Shown here in pieces: positions 1-9,986 of a stretch of DNA of 64,000 bases (position 1 is its first letter; the number at the start of each line of letters is the position of its first letter). The DNA is from Sphingomonas oligoaromativorans (GTDB taxonomy: Bacteria; Pseudomonadota; Alphaproteobacteria; Sphingomonadales; Sphingomonadaceae). The notes under the pieces were generated by a model that was not told the DNA's origin, searched no databases, and saw only the letters and a list, made by a program, of their open reading frames with translations. Where the stretch lies: assembly GCF_011762195.1 (NCBI RefSeq), contig NZ_JAASQK010000010.1, forward strand, positions 21,157 through 85,156, in the 5' to 3' direction. The position numbers and the translations under genes were made by a program.

Positions 1-941
1 TGGCGCCGATGACGGGTGTCAGCGACTTGCCGTTCCGCAAGATGGTCCGGCGCTACGGTTCAGGGCTGAACGTCACCGAGATGATCGCCTCCCAGGCGGC
101 GATCCGGGAGACCCGTCAGTCGCTTCAGAAGGCGGCATGGGATCCGATCGAGGAGCCCGTGTCGATGCAACTCGTCGGCTGCTCGCCCCCCGAGATGGGG
201 GAGGCCGCCAAGCTCAACGAGGATCGCGGCGCGGCCATCATCGACATCAACATGGGCTGCCCGGTCCGCAAGGTGGTGAACGGGGACGCCGGCTCGGCCC
301 TGATGCGTGATCTGGATCTCGCGGCGTCGCTCATCAAGGCGACCGTGGATGCCGTGTCGGTGCCGGTGACGCTCAAGATGCGGATGGGCTGGGACCATGA
401 CAGCCTCAACGCGCCGGAACTGGCCCGCATCGCCGAGGATCTCGGCTGCAAGATGGTCACGGTCCACGGCCGCACCCGCAACCAGATGTACAAGGGCACG
501 GCGGACTGGGCGTTCATCCGCCGTGTGAAGGAAGCTGTCTCCATCCCGGTAATCGCCAATGGCGACATCTGCTCGGTCGACGATGCCGAGGAGGCGCTCA
601 GCCAGTCCGGCGCGGATGGCGTGATGATCGGTCGTGGCGCCTATGGCCGACCGTGGCTACTCGGCCAGACGATGCGCTTCCTGACCACCGGCGAGCGCAG
701 GCCCGATCCGTCGATCGATGAGCAATATGCCGTGATCGTCGAGCATTACGAGATGATGCTCAGCCATTATGGCCGGGAAACCGGCGTCAATATGGCCCGC
801 AAGCATCTCGGATGGTACACCAAGGGGCTGTCCGGTTCGGCGGAGTTTCGGAACACCGTCAATCAGGTGCCCGATGCCGACCGCGTGCTGGCGATGATCG
901 AGGAGTTCTACCGGCCGTGGCTATCCCGGGCGGCCGCCTGA
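1..941 (+). CDS. dusB: tRNA-dihydrouridine synthase DusB (5' partial)
   Basis: FMN enzyme that reduces uridine to dihydrouridine in the tRNA D-loop. The frame is already open at the window edge (A-P before M-T-G-V-S-D), so the true start lies upstream and the ATG at 9 is the family's internal APMTGVSD motif. Visible family motifs are the NMGCPVRK segment with the catalytic Cys, KMRMGWD, TVHGRTR and ANGDI followed by [13 protein letters not shown] (phosphate binding). It is the first gene of the classical alphaproteobacterial nifR3(dusB)-ntrBC-ntrYX operon and overlaps the ntrB start by 25 nt. Identification is secure; only the N-terminus is missing. Confidence 0.95.
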   Translation, partial: APMTGVSDLPFRKMVRRYGSGLNVTEMIASQAAIRETRQSLQKAAWDPIEEPVSMQLVGCSPPEMGEAAKLNEDRGAAIIDINMGCPVRKVVNGDAGSALMRDLDLAASLIKATVDAVSVPVTLKMRMGWDHDSLNAPELARIAEDLGCKMVTVHGRTRNQMYKGTADWAFIRRVKEAVSIPVIANGDICSVDDAEEALSQSGADGVMIGRGAYGRPWLLGQTMRFLTTGERRPDPSIDEQYAVIVEHYEMMLSHYGRETGVNMARKHLGWYTKGLSGSAEFRNTVNQVPDADRVLAMIEEFYRPWLSRAAA

Positions 942-2044
942 TCCGCCTCGGCCGCCGTGCGGGCGGCGAAACGGAGTTCCCCGGCGCGGCGGAACTGCTC
1001 GCGGCGGTGCCGGCGGCTTTGCTGGTGATCGACGGGGAGCGGGTGGTGCGCGATTGCAACGCCGCCAGCGAAGCCCTGCTCAATCTCGCGCGATCGGCCG
1101 TGATCGACCGCCCCATCGAGGAAATGACCGGACATCCGCTCACCAGCATGGCGGCGGATCAGCCTTTTGCCGCCTATGATCTCGACATGGTACTGCCCGT
1201 CGGCCGCCATTATCGGGGAGATATGACGGTTGCGCCGTTGCCGGAGCGGACGGGGTGGCGGATCGTCTCCATCCACGGTCGCGCGAGCCATGACATCTCC
1301 GCCCGGCGCGGCGACCGCGTGACGCGAACCTTGCCGGCCGCCGCTGCCGCATCGCTGCTGGCGCATGAGGTGAAGAACCCGCTGTCCGGTATCCGGGGCG
1401 CCGCCCAGTTGCTCGAGGCCGGGGCCGGCCCCGAACAGACCGAACTGACCCAGCTCATCCGTCGCGAGGTCGACCGGATCGTGGGCCTGATCGATCGTAT
1501 GGAAGGCCTGTCGGATACGCGACCGCGGGTTTGCGAGCCGATCAACATCCATTCCGTGCTCAACCATGCGCGCATCGTCGCCTGTGCGGGGTTTGCCGCG
1601 AACGCCATGGTCCGCGAGCTATATGACCCTTCGCTGCCGGACGTGCTCGGCAACCGGGACGGCCTTGTGCAGGTGGTGCTCAATCTTCTGAAGAATGCGG
1701 CCGAAGCGACGGCAGGCAATGGGATCATCACGCTCACCACGGCCTATCGCCATGGCCTCTCGGTCGCGCCGCTCGGCGGCGGGCAGCGTCTCGCCCTGCC
1801 GATCGAGCTGTGCGTGATCGACGACGGCCCCGGCGCGCCGGAAGAGATGGTGCCGCATCTGTTCGATCCCTTCGTCACCTCGAAGGTTTCGGGAAGCGGT
1901 CTCGGTCTCGCCCTGGTCGACAAGCTGGTGAACGAGATGGGCGGCATCGTTGAATATGCGCGCGAGGGCACGCCGGCACGGACGGTATTCCGCCTGCTGC
2001 TTCCTCGCGCGCCGATCGCATCGGGACGGGGATCGCCATCATGA
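917..2044 (+). CDS. ntrB: Nitrogen regulation sensor histidine kinase NtrB
   Basis: Cytoplasmic kinase/phosphatase for NtrC; family knowledge says it responds to nitrogen status through PII proteins. An N-terminal PAS-like region (residues about 15-120) precedes the H-box [11 protein letters not shown] (His near residue 150), the N-box NLLKNAAEA, and the G-boxes DDGPG and GSGLGLAL of a HATPase domain. I chose the GTG at 917, inside the dusB 3' end, because the longer reading starting at 812 is only a dusB shadow and no suitable ATG precedes the PAS region. It overlaps ntrC by 4 nt (ATGA), so the pair is probably translationally coupled. Confidence 0.92.
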   Translation: MAIPGGRLIRLGRRAGGETEFPGAAELLAAVPAALLVIDGERVVRDCNAASEALLNLARSAVIDRPIEEMTGHPLTSMAADQPFAAYDLDMVLPVGRHYRGDMTVAPLPERTGWRIVSIHGRASHDISARRGDRVTRTLPAAAAASLLAHEVKNPLSGIRGAAQLLEAGAGPEQTELTQLIRREVDRIVGLIDRMEGLSDTRPRVCEPINIHSVLNHARIVACAGFAANAMVRELYDPSLPDVLGNRDGLVQVVLNLLKNAAEATAGNGIITLTTAYRHGLSVAPLGGGQRLALPIELCVIDDGPGAPEEMVPHLFDPFVTSKVSGSGLGLALVDKLVNEMGGIVEYAREGTPARTVFRLLLPRAPIASGRGSPS

Positions 2045-3498
2045 ACGGGCTGTTGTCGGGCCGTATTCTGGTCGTGGACGATGATGCGGCGATCCGCACC
2101 GTCGTGCGTGAGGCCCTGCGACGAGCTGGACATGTCGTCGAGACCGCGGGCTCCATCGCCGAGATGCGTCGCGCGATCGGAAGCTTCGCGCCGGACGTGC
2201 TGGTCACGGACGTGATGCTGCCCGATGGAGATGGGCTGGACATGGTGCCGGACATCGCCGCGCGCTATCCCGATCTGCCGGTCATCGTGCTTTCGGCGCG
2301 CAATACGCTTGCGACGGCTGTGCGCGCGACGGAGCAGGGGGCCTTCGAATATCTGCCCAAGCCCTTCGATCTCGATGAGCTGGGCCGGGCCGTGGTGGGC
2401 GCGCTTTCAGGCCGGGCGACCGGTGGAAACAGCGAAGATGGAGATGCGCAGGCGCACGATCTCCCCCTGATCGGCCGTTCGCCGGCCATGCAGCAGGTCT
2501 ATCGGACGATCGCCCGCGTCGTCTCCAACGACCTCACCGTGCTGATCCTCGGGGAATCGGGGACCGGCAAGGAACTGGTGGCGCGGGCGATCCATGATCT
2601 CGGCCCCCGATCGCGGCGACCCTTTGTGCCCGTCAACATGGCGGCGATCCCCCGCGAACTGATCGAGAGCGAGCTGTTCGGGCATGAACGGGGGGCATTC
2701 ACCGGCGCCGCCCAGCGGACGGCCGGGCGGTTCGAGCAGGCGGCGGGCGGCACGCTTTTCCTCGACGAGATCGGCGACATGCCGCTGGAAGCGCAGACAC
2801 GGCTTCTGCGCGTGCTCCAGGAGGGCGAGTTCACCACCGTCGGCGGCGCACGTCATATCAAGGCCGACGTCCGCGTGATTGCGGCCACGAACAAGGATAT
2901 CGAGCGGCAGGTGGCCGAAGGCGGCTTTCGGGAAGATCTCTATTATCGGCTGAACGTGGTACCGGTCCGCCTGCCGGCGCTGCGTCAGCGGATGGAAGAT
3001 GTCGGCGAGCTGGCCCGCCATTTTCTCGATCGCGCCGCCGCCGATGGGCTTCCGCGCAAGACGCTGGATGACGCGGGCGTGGAGCGCCTGCTCCAGCATG
3101 GCTGGCCCGGCAATGTCCGCGAGCTGGAAAATCTCATGCGACGCCTGGCCGCGCTGGTGCGTGAAGAGCGGATCGGTGCTGCCGCCATCGGGGCGCAGCT
3201 CGGCGCGGGCTCCGCGATCGAAATTGTCCCCGCTGTCGAGAGCGATGGCGGGTTGTGCGGCTCGGTGGAGCTCCATCTGACGCGCTATTTCGCCGGTTTC
3301 GGCCGCGAGTTGCCGCCTGACGGGCTCTATGAGCGGCTGCTTGCGGAGATCGAACCGCCTTTGCTGCGAATCGCCCTGGCCGCATCCAAGGGCAACCAGA
3401 TTCGCGCGGCGCGGCTGCTCGGGATCAACCGCAATACGCTGCGCAAGAAGTTGACCGAACGCGGGATCGATCCCTCCGCTTCGCGACGGAACGGCTGA
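2041..3498 (+). CDS. ntrC: Sigma-54-dependent response regulator NtrC
   Basis: DNA-binding activator of nitrogen-assimilation promoters, phosphorylated by NtrB. Domains in order: receiver (phospho-acceptor Asp about residue 57 in VTDVMLPDG), AAA+ domain with Walker A GESGTGKE (about 171), intact sigma-54 contact loop GAFTGA (about 218) and Walker B FLDEIGDMP, and a Fis-type HTH at the C-terminus (IRAARLLGINRNTLRKKL). The 485-residue length is normal. All motifs needed for activating RNA polymerase with sigma-54 are present, unlike the NtrX paralogue downstream. Confidence 0.95.
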   Translation: MNGLLSGRILVVDDDAAIRTVVREALRRAGHVVETAGSIAEMRRAIGSFAPDVLVTDVMLPDGDGLDMVPDIAARYPDLPVIVLSARNTLATAVRATEQGAFEYLPKPFDLDELGRAVVGALSGRATGGNSEDGDAQAHDLPLIGRSPAMQQVYRTIARVVSNDLTVLILGESGTGKELVARAIHDLGPRSRRPFVPVNMAAIPRELIESELFGHERGAFTGAAQRTAGRFEQAAGGTLFLDEIGDMPLEAQTRLLRVLQEGEFTTVGGARHIKADVRVIAATNKDIERQVAEGGFREDLYYRLNVVPVRLPALRQRMEDVGELARHFLDRAAADGLPRKTLDDAGVERLLQHGWPGNVRELENLMRRLAALVREERIGAAAIGAQLGAGSAIEIVPAVESDGGLCGSVELHLTRYFAGFGRELPPDGLYERLLAEIEPPLLRIALAASKGNQIRAARLLGINRNTLRKKLTERGIDPSASRRNG

Positions 3499-3575
3499 GC
3501 AATACGACGGATCGGTTGTAACATCCGCGTCGCAATCGTGTTGTGTCGGCAACGCCCTGTGGTAGAACAGCCACG

Positions 3576-5855
3576 ATGGAGGCGGAGACAACTCGTCCAC
3601 GGGGAGGGCGCCAAGCCCAGCAGCCGCGATGGAGGCGGAGGCTGACGGTCGTCCAGCGCCGGGGCTCGCTGATGGTCCTGCTCGAGATCGCGACCGTCTT
3701 GGTGTGGCTCGCCATCTTCGCCGCAAGCTGGTCCTTCATCTCCCGAAGCAGCTCGCCGGAGCAATTGCTGACACCGCCGGTCGTGGCCCTGTTGCTGGTC
3801 GCGAACCTTGTGCCGCTGATCGGGTTGCTCGTTCTGGCCGCCCGGCGGATCGCCCGTCGACGTGTGGCGGGAACGGGCGGCGGGGGGCGGCTGCATGTCC
3901 GGCTCGTTGCGCTTTTCTCCGGGGTCGCGGCGGTGCCGACGCTGCTGGTGGTCGTCTTCGCCTCGTTGCTGTTTCAGTACAACGCGGCTTTCTGGTTCTC
4001 CAACAACGCCCGCACCGTGCTCGAAAATTCGGATCGTGTCGCGCAGGCCTATGTCCAGGAAAAGCAATCGGCGCTCGAACGAGAGATGCTGCCGATGGCC
4101 GGCGATTTCCGAAACGCGTTATCGCAGATAACGTCGCTGGAAGATCCCCGCATCCCGAGCTTCTTCGCCGAGCAATATACCAGGCGCCATCTCTATGAGC
4201 TGATCCTGATCGGCGTCGGCAAGGATGGCGCACCCCATCTGCTGGCTCTCACCAATCCGACCAACAAATCCGCCAGCGAGCTGATCCCGCTGAGCAAATA
4301 TCCCAAGCTTGATCGTGGCGAAGTGGATAGCAGCGTCGTAGCGGACCGGATCGAATCCCGCATCGCGGTGGACCCCAAGGCCAAGCTTTATATCTACGCC
4401 TCGCAGCAGCTTGATCCGCAGGTCGTGGCGCAGGCGACACGGGCGCGCTCGGCCGCCGGCGATTACAGCAGCCTGCTCGAACGTTCGCGGTCGCTCCAGT
4501 TGCGCTTCAATGCGGCTCTCTTGGTCGTATCGCTCCTGATCGTGGCGGCTTCCATCTGGATCGCCTTCACCGTCGCGGATCGCCTGACGCGTCCGATTTC
4601 CGGGCTCGTCGGCGCGGCGCGACGGATCACCTTGGGCGATCTCTCCGTTCGGGTCGCGCCGGCAGTGCGTCGCGATGAGATCGGCGCGCTCGCGACAGCC
4701 TTCAATCGGATGACCCGCCGGATCGAGGAACAGACGAGCGCGCTGGTCTCCGCCAATCGACAGGGTGAGGAGCGGCGCGCTTTCATCGAGGCGGTGCTGT
4801 CGGGTGTGAGTGCCGGCGTGGTGTCCGTGGACGGCGAGCGGCGTATCCGGCTTATCAACCAATCGGCCGAGCGGCTGCTGCATACCGAGGGCCAGAGCCC
4901 CATCGATCGGCCGCTGCACGATGTCGCGCCCGAACTGGATCAGTTGATCGGGCAGGATGAGCGGGAATCCGTCGTCCAGCTCACCAGCGGCGGAGAAATC
5001 CGTACCCTTGCCGTGACGCAGGTGGATTCCGACGGCGGCCATGTGCTGACCTTCGACGATATCACGCAGCAGTTGCTCGATCAGCGCCGGGCCGCGTGGT
5101 CGGACGTGGCGCGCCGCATCGCGCACGAGATCAAGAACCCGCTGACGCCGATCCAGCTCGCCGCCGAACGCCTCCAGCGGCGTTATGGCAAGGAAGTGAC
5201 AAGCGATCCGGCCGTATTCGAGCGCCTGACGCAAACCATCGTGCGACAGGTCGGCGATCTACGGCGGATGGTGGACGAATTTTCCTCCTTCGCGCGTGTG
5301 CCCAAGCCGGTCTTCCGGGCGGAACCGCTCGTCGAGATCGCGCGGCAGGCGTTGTTCCTGCACGAGGTCGCCCATCCCGCGATCCATTTCTCACTCGATG
5401 CCCCGGAGCCGCCGCCCATCCTGGTATGCGACCGTCGCCTGCTCGGCCAGGCCTTGACGAATATCGTCAAGAATGCCGTCGAAGCCATTCAGGAAAAAGG
5501 GGAAGAGGGCGAAACGCCCACAGGCAGCGTGGCGATGAAGATCGAGGCCGAGGAAGGCCGGATCATCATCGAGCTTGCCGACACCGGCATAGGCTTGCCT
5601 GCGGAGCGTGAGCGCCTGACCGAACCTTATATGACGACCCGCTCGCGCGGCACGGGGCTCGGCCTCGCGATCGTCAAGAAGATCGTGGAAGAGCATTTCG
5701 GCACCATCGCCTTTGCCGATCGCCCCGGCGGCGGCACGGTGGTGCGGATCCAGCTCGATGCCGCGAAACTCGCGCCCCTCGTCGGCGCGTCCGAACACGA
5801 TGCCTCCGGGGAGGAGGCTCGCCCCACCGAACTGACCCGCATGAAGGCCGGATGA
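3576..5855 (+). CDS. ntrY: Membrane sensor histidine kinase NtrY
   Basis: Integral-membrane partner kinase of NtrX. The N-terminal part has several hydrophobic segments (roughly residues 30-130 and 315-335) around a periplasmic sensor region. A HAMP linker (DRLTRPISGLVGAARR), a PAS region, the H-box RRIAHEIKNPLTP (His about 517), N-box NIVKNAVEA and G-boxes DTGIG and GTGLGLAIVKK follow. I prefer the ATG at 3576 over the in-frame GTG 33 nt upstream because the upstream codons read through non-conserved sequence. It ends 1 nt before ntrX, so the two are co-translated. Confidence 0.92.
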   Translation: MEAETTRPRGGRQAQQPRWRRRLTVVQRRGSLMVLLEIATVLVWLAIFAASWSFISRSSSPEQLLTPPVVALLLVANLVPLIGLLVLAARRIARRRVAGTGGGGRLHVRLVALFSGVAAVPTLLVVVFASLLFQYNAAFWFSNNARTVLENSDRVAQAYVQEKQSALEREMLPMAGDFRNALSQITSLEDPRIPSFFAEQYTRRHLYELILIGVGKDGAPHLLALTNPTNKSASELIPLSKYPKLDRGEVDSSVVADRIESRIAVDPKAKLYIYASQQLDPQVVAQATRARSAAGDYSSLLERSRSLQLRFNAALLVVSLLIVAASIWIAFTVADRLTRPISGLVGAARRITLGDLSVRVAPAVRRDEIGALATAFNRMTRRIEEQTSALVSANRQGEERRAFIEAVLSGVSAGVVSVDGERRIRLINQSAERLLHTEGQSPIDRPLHDVAPELDQLIGQDERESVVQLTSGGEIRTLAVTQVDSDGGHVLTFDDITQQLLDQRRAAWSDVARRIAHEIKNPLTPIQLAAERLQRRYGKEVTSDPAVFERLTQTIVRQVGDLRRMVDEFSSFARVPKPVFRAEPLVEIARQALFLHEVAHPAIHFSLDAPEPPPILVCDRRLLGQALTNIVKNAVEAIQEKGEEGETPTGSVAMKIEAEEGRIIIELADTGIGLPAERERLTEPYMTTRSRGTGLGLAIVKKIVEEHFGTIAFADRPGGGTVVRIQLDAAKLAPLVGASEHDASGEEARPTELTRMKAG

Positions 5856-5856
5856 C

Positions 5857-7242
5857 ATGGCATTGGACGTTTTGATCGTCGATGATGAACAGGACATTCG
5901 CGAACTGGTCGCGGGTGTTCTCGAGGATGAGGGCTATGGCGCCCGGACCGCGGCGGACAGCGATGCGGCGCTGGCGGCGATCCGCGAACGCAGGCCCAGC
6001 CTGGTCCTGCTTGACGTATGGTTGCAGGGATCGAAGCTCGACGGGCTCGATCTGCTGGACGAGATCAAGCGGCGGGACGCGTCGATCCCCGTGCTGGTCA
6101 TTTCGGGCCATGGCAATCTGGACACGGCGGTCGCCGCCATCCGGCGCGGTGCGGCCGATTTCATCGAAAAGCCCTTCGAGGCCGAACGCCTGCTGCTCCT
6201 CGTCGCGCGCGCGACCGAGACGGAACGGCTGAAGCGCGAGAACGCCACGCTGCGCGCCCAAATCGGACAAGATGAGGAGTTGAACGGTCAATCCGCCGCG
6301 ATCAACCACGTTCGTGCGACGCTCAAGCGCGTGGCGGCGACCGGCAGCCGCGTGCTCGTCACCGGCCCGGCGGGCGTCGGCAAGGAAGTGGCCGCCCGGC
6401 TGCTTCACACCTGGTCCAATCGCTCACAGGCGCCGTTCGTGGTCGTGTCCGCGGCGCGGATGACGCCCGAACGCATGGAAGAAGAGCTGTTCGGCACGGA
6501 AGAGGGGGGCGAGCTGCATCGCCCCGGCCTTCTGGAGCAGGCGCATGGTGGCACGCTCTTCCTCGACGAGATCGCGGACATGCCGCTCACCACGCAGGCG
6601 CGTATCCTCCGTGTGCTGACCGATCAGAGTTTCACCCGCGTCGGTGGGACGCAGATGGTGAAGGTGGATGTCCGCGTCGTCTCGGCTACCGCGCGCGCGC
6701 TTCAGGAAGAGATTTCCGCCGGTCGATTCCGCGAGGATTTATACTATCGACTCAATGTGGTGCCGGTGAATCTTCCCGCGCTATCCGAGCGACGGGAGGA
6801 CATCCCCGCGCTCGTTCATCACTTCGCAGCCCGTTATGCGACGGAGCGGCGCGTGGCGACGCCGGAGATCGCCGCCGAGGCGCTGGCCGCGCTTCAGGCC
6901 TATGACTGGCCGGGCAATGTCCGTCAGCTTCGAAATGTCGTGGAGCGGACGATCATCATGGCGCCGGGTGACCGGATCGGCCGGATCGACGCCGATATGC
7001 TTCCGCCGGAAGTGCTGTTCGATCAGGAGCGGCTGGCGCCCGGCAACGCGGCCAAGGCGATCATGGGCACGCCGCTTCGCGAAGCCCGCGAAACGTTCGA
7101 GCGCGAGTATCTGCGTGTCCAGATCCGGCGTTTTTCGGGCAATATCTCGCGCACGGCGACGTTCATCGGGATGGAGCGCTCGGCGCTCCACCGTAAACTC
7201 AAGTCGCTTGGGCTCGTCGATCTGAAGGATGCGGAGGAATAG
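5857..7242 (+). CDS. ntrX: Response regulator NtrX (AAA+ domain without GAFTGA)
   Basis: NtrC-family regulator paired with NtrY; in other alphaproteobacteria it affects nitrogen metabolism, redox and cell-envelope genes. It has an N-terminal receiver (Asp in VLLDVWLQGS), AAA+ domain with a variant Walker A (GPAGVGKEV) and FLDEIADMP Walker B, and a C-terminal Fis-type HTH (NISRTATFIGMERSALHRKL). Where NtrC has GAFTGA this protein reads LFGTEEGGELHRPGL, so it should not open sigma-54 promoters in the usual way. It is the last gene of the dusB-ntrX run; a 182-nt gap with hairpins separates it from hfq. Confidence 0.93.
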   Translation: MALDVLIVDDEQDIRELVAGVLEDEGYGARTAADSDAALAAIRERRPSLVLLDVWLQGSKLDGLDLLDEIKRRDASIPVLVISGHGNLDTAVAAIRRGAADFIEKPFEAERLLLLVARATETERLKRENATLRAQIGQDEELNGQSAAINHVRATLKRVAATGSRVLVTGPAGVGKEVAARLLHTWSNRSQAPFVVVSAARMTPERMEEELFGTEEGGELHRPGLLEQAHGGTLFLDEIADMPLTTQARILRVLTDQSFTRVGGTQMVKVDVRVVSATARALQEEISAGRFREDLYYRLNVVPVNLPALSERREDIPALVHHFAARYATERRVATPEIAAEALAALQAYDWPGNVRQLRNVVERTIIMAPGDRIGRIDADMLPPEVLFDQERLAPGNAAKAIMGTPLREARETFEREYLRVQIRRFSGNISRTATFIGMERSALHRKLKSLGLVDLKDAEE

Positions 7243-7276
7243 CCGCCCGCACCTGTTTCGATATCCGAAGATCGAA

Positions 7277-7304
7277 ATGGCCCGTGTGACGCTCTGCGGG
7301 CCAT
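7277..7304 (+). terminator. Hairpin between ntrX and hfq
   Basis: Perfect 8-bp inverted repeat (ATGGCCCG at 7277-7284, CGGGCCAT at 7297-7304) preceded by a second 7-bp repeat (TTTCGAT 7256-7262, ATCGAAA 7271-7277). There is no T-run, so this is at best a weak or Rho-assisted terminator, or an attenuator in the hfq leader. The hfq promoter should lie between here and 7424. Confidence 0.35.
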
Positions 7305-7424
7305 TGCCGCGGCGCGTCATCTCGCATACATTCCGGCCACTTCCGCAGCCGGCGGGAGGACGCAACGCCAACGAACGGCGCGCATGCGGGCCACGCCCCG
7401 CCAATCTGACCGGAGACAGGTCAT

Positions 7425-7913
7425 ATGGCCGAAAAGCCCAACAATCTCCAGGACATGTTCCTCAACGCCCTGCGCAAGTCCAAGACCCCGGTGACGATGT
7501 TCCTCGTCAAGGGCGTCAAGCTTCAGGGCATCATCACCTGGTTCGACAATTTCTCAGTGCTGCTCCGTCGCGACGGGCAGAGCCAGCTTATCTACAAGCA
7601 CGCCATCTCCACGGTGATGCCGGCCCACCCGATCGACCTCGCGCCGATCGAAAAGGCCTTCGCCGAGAGCAAGCGCGGTACGCTGTTGCAGGAAATCTTC
7701 CTCAACGCCGTCAAGCAGTCGGCGGAGCCCGTGACGATGTTCCTCGTGAACGGCGTCATGCTTCAGGGCGAAGTGGCGGCTTATGATCTCTTCTGCCTGC
7801 TGCTCCGTCGCGACGGGCAGAGCCAGCTCGTTTACAAACATGCGATTTCGACGGTTCAGCCGCTCCACCCGGTCAACCTTGCCGACGTCGATGGTGAGGC
7901 GGACGCAGATTGA
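7425..7913 (+). CDS. hfq: Tandem-domain RNA chaperone Hfq (two Sm domains)
   Basis: RNA chaperone for small RNA-mRNA pairing. A canonical Hfq is about 80-100 residues and hexameric; this one is 162 residues and holds two complete Sm domains: residues about 6-66 ([20 protein letters not shown] ... YKHAISTV) and about 87-147 ([20 protein letters not shown] ... YKHAISTV). Both keep the YKHAIST Sm2 signature, and the DNA shares long near-identical blocks, for example around 7570 and 7810, showing in-frame tandem duplication. A double Hfq has been noted in Novosphingobium, so this supports a sphingomonad. A ring of three such chains would mimic the normal hexamer. The stop overlaps the hflX start. 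Confidence 0.93.
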   Translation: MAEKPNNLQDMFLNALRKSKTPVTMFLVKGVKLQGIITWFDNFSVLLRRDGQSQLIYKHAISTVMPAHPIDLAPIEKAFAESKRGTLLQEIFLNAVKQSAEPVTMFLVNGVMLQGEVAAYDLFCLLLRRDGQSQLVYKHAISTVQPLHPVNLADVDGEADAD

Positions 7914-9205
7914 GCGGATTCGGTCGGGAAGATAAGGACGGCATCGTTCGCGGAGCGCGGGCGATCGTCGCCCTCCCGGAAATCGGACCTCATAACCGCT
8001 CCGCCGAAGCGCGACTGGAGGAGGCCGCGGGGCTCGCCGGCGCGATCGGTCTGGATGTGGTCGAACGCATGGCCTTCCGGCTGCGCTCGCCCAAGGCCGC
8101 GACCCTGCTTGGGTCCGGTCAGGTCGAGGCGCTGGCCGAAGCCGTGCGAATGGCCGAAGCGGAGCTGGTCGTCATCGATGCGGCGGTGACGCCCATCCAG
8201 CAGCGCAATCTGGAAAAGGCGGTCGAGGCCAAGGTGATCGACCGCACCGGCCTGATCCTTGAGATATTCGGCGAGCGTGCCGCGACCGCCGAGGGGCGGT
8301 TGCAGGTCGAACTCGCCCATCTCGACTATCAGGCGGGCCGGCTGGTGCGGAGCTGGACCCACCTTGAACGCCAGCGCGGCGGCTTCGGCTTTCTTGGCGG
8401 CCCCGGCGAAACACAGATCGAGGCCGACCGTCGCCTGATCCGCGATCGCATGGCCAAACTCCGCCGGGAGTTGGAGCAGGTAAGCCGAACGCGTGGGCTC
8501 CATCGTGACCGGCGCCGGCGCGCGCCATGGCCGATCGTCGCGCTGGTTGGCTATACCAACGCTGGAAAGTCCACGCTTTTCAACCGGATGACTGGCGCGG
8601 AGGTGATGGCGAAGGATCTGCTTTTCGCTACTCTCGATCCGACGATGCGGAACATCCGCCTGCCGGGCATCGACAAGGCGATCCTGTCCGACACGGTGGG
8701 CTTCGTTTCGGATCTGCCGACGCAGCTCGTCGCGGCCTTCCGCGCCACGCTGGAGGAAGTGACGACCGCCGACATCATCGTGCATGTCCGCGACATGTCG
8801 CATCCTGACAGCGATGCGCAGGCCGAGGATGTCGCGCGCGTGCTTTCCGAGATCGGCGCGACCGGCGGGGAGGGGGCTCCGATGATCGAAGCCTGGAACA
8901 AGGTCGATGCGCTCGACGCTGAAGCCGCCGCCACCCTGAGGGCCGAAGCGGCTCGCCGAGAGGATGCGGTGGTGCTTTCCGCACTGACCGGGGAGGGGGT
9001 CGACGATCTGCGGCGGGCTCTGTCCGAACGGCTGAGCCAGGGCGCACGCGTCCGCACCGTAAGACTGTCGGCGAGCGACGGCGCGGCCATCGCCTGGCTT
9101 CACCAGAATGGCGAGGTTCTGCGCAGCGAAAGCAGCGGAGAGGCGATCCGCCTCGATGTACGGATCAGCGACGTGGATTGGGCTCGCTTCGAGGCCCGAG
9201 ACTAA
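7910..9205 (+). CDS. hflX: Ribosome-associated GTPase HflX
   Basis: GTPase that binds the 50S subunit and splits or rescues stalled ribosomes. It has the N-terminal HflX domain with the glycine-rich linker [15 protein letters not shown], then the G domain: G1 [10 protein letters not shown]2 region ATLDPTMR, G3 [10 protein letters not shown] and G4 NKVD. The start is a TTG overlapping the hfq stop by 4 nt (TTGA), which makes translational coupling with hfq likely; hfq-hflX adjacency is widely conserved. The next in-frame strong start would delete conserved N-terminal residues. Confidence 0.93.
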   Translation: MSGFGREDKDGIVRGARAIVALPEIGPHNRSAEARLEEAAGLAGAIGLDVVERMAFRLRSPKAATLLGSGQVEALAEAVRMAEAELVVIDAAVTPIQQRNLEKAVEAKVIDRTGLILEIFGERAATAEGRLQVELAHLDYQAGRLVRSWTHLERQRGGFGFLGGPGETQIEADRRLIRDRMAKLRRELEQVSRTRGLHRDRRRRAPWPIVALVGYTNAGKSTLFNRMTGAEVMAKDLLFATLDPTMRNIRLPGIDKAILSDTVGFVSDLPTQLVAAFRATLEEVTTADIIVHVRDMSHPDSDAQAEDVARVLSEIGATGGEGAPMIEAWNKVDALDAEAAATLRAEAARREDAVVLSALTGEGVDDLRRALSERLSQGARVRTVRLSASDGAAIAWLHQNGEVLRSESSGEAIRLDVRISDVDWARFEARD

Positions 9206-9218
9206 ACGAAGAGCCGCT

Positions 9219-9241
9219 CCCTTTCCCTTTGCGGGAGAGGG
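9219..9241. terminator. Hairpin between convergent hflX and gmk
   Basis: CCCTTTCCC (9219-9227) pairs with GGGAGAGGG (9233-9241), one G-U pair, over a 5-nt loop. It sits in the 47-nt gap between two convergent operons, where a shared terminator is expected. There is no clear T-run on either side. Confidence 0.5.
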
Positions 9242-9252
9242 GGCATCCGCTC

Positions 9253-9939
9253 TCAGCTCCGCATGAGCTTGCGGGTGAAGCCGATCAGGCCGAGCTGGCG
9301 ATGCCGTCGCAGCCGCTCGGACCGCAGGATCAGGCGGACCTGAGCAAAGCAACGCTCGACGTCATCGTTGACGAGCACATAGTCATAGCCGTCCCAGTGG
9401 CCGATCTCGGAAACGGCGCGTTCCATGCGGCGGTCAACGACCTCGGCGCTGTCCGTCCCGCGACCGCGCAGACGGCGCTCCAGCTCTTCCATCGACGGCG
9501 GCAGGATGAAGATCCGGACGACATCCCCGGCCGCCTGCTGATAAAGCTGCTGGGCACCCTGCCAGTCGATGTCGAAGAGAACGTCGCGTCCTTCGTGCAG
9601 CATCGCCTCAACCGGCGCCCGCGGCGTGCCATAGCGATGATCGAAAACATGCGCCCATTCGAGGAACGCGTCGTCCGCGACCATTTCCTTGAACTTCGCC
9701 GTATCCACGAAGTGATAATCGCGGCCGTCCACTTCTCCGGGCCGCATGGGGCGGGTGGTGGCAGAGACGGACAGCCTGATCTGTCCATCCACCTCGATCA
9801 GCTTGCGGGCGATCGTCGATTTTCCTGCGCCCGATGGCGAGGAGATGACAAACAACAGGCCCCTGCGATGCAACTCCGTCTCATGCGGATTGCGACGGGG
9901 GGCGGACGGGATGGAGGTGGAATCGAGCTGTTCGACCAT
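9253..9939 (-). CDS. gmk: Guanylate kinase
   Basis: Phosphorylates GMP to GDP with ATP. P-loop SPSGAGKS lies about 25 residues after the chosen ATG at 9939; the GMP-binding TTRPMRPGEVDGRDYHF segment and the IDWQGAQQL motif are present. The frame stays open far upstream (to 10143) but that part is a mazG shadow. At 228 residues it has a slightly long N-terminus compared with the usual 205-210. It is the last gene of the minus-strand housekeeping operon, 47 nt after mazG. Confidence 0.93.
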   Translation of the reverse strand: MVEQLDSTSIPSAPRRNPHETELHRRGLLFVISSPSGAGKSTIARKLIEVDGQIRLSVSATTRPMRPGEVDGRDYHFVDTAKFKEMVADDAFLEWAHVFDHRYGTPRAPVEAMLHEGRDVLFDIDWQGAQQLYQQAAGDVVRIFILPPSMEELERRLRGRGTDSAEVVDRRMERAVSEIGHWDGYDYVLVNDDVERCFAQVRLILRSERLRRHRQLGLIGFTRKLMRS

Positions 9940-9986
9940 GACCGCTTCTGCCGCGATGCAGCGTGGGCCGTCAATCCCAACCGCAC

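Noticed and set aside
2407..3726. 439-codon open frame on the minus strand opposite ntrC
   Set aside because: Antisense shadow of a well-identified gene in GC-rich DNA; no domain motif.
7856..9352. 498-codon minus frame opposite hflX
   Set aside because: Mirror of HflX coding bias; no recognisable protein.
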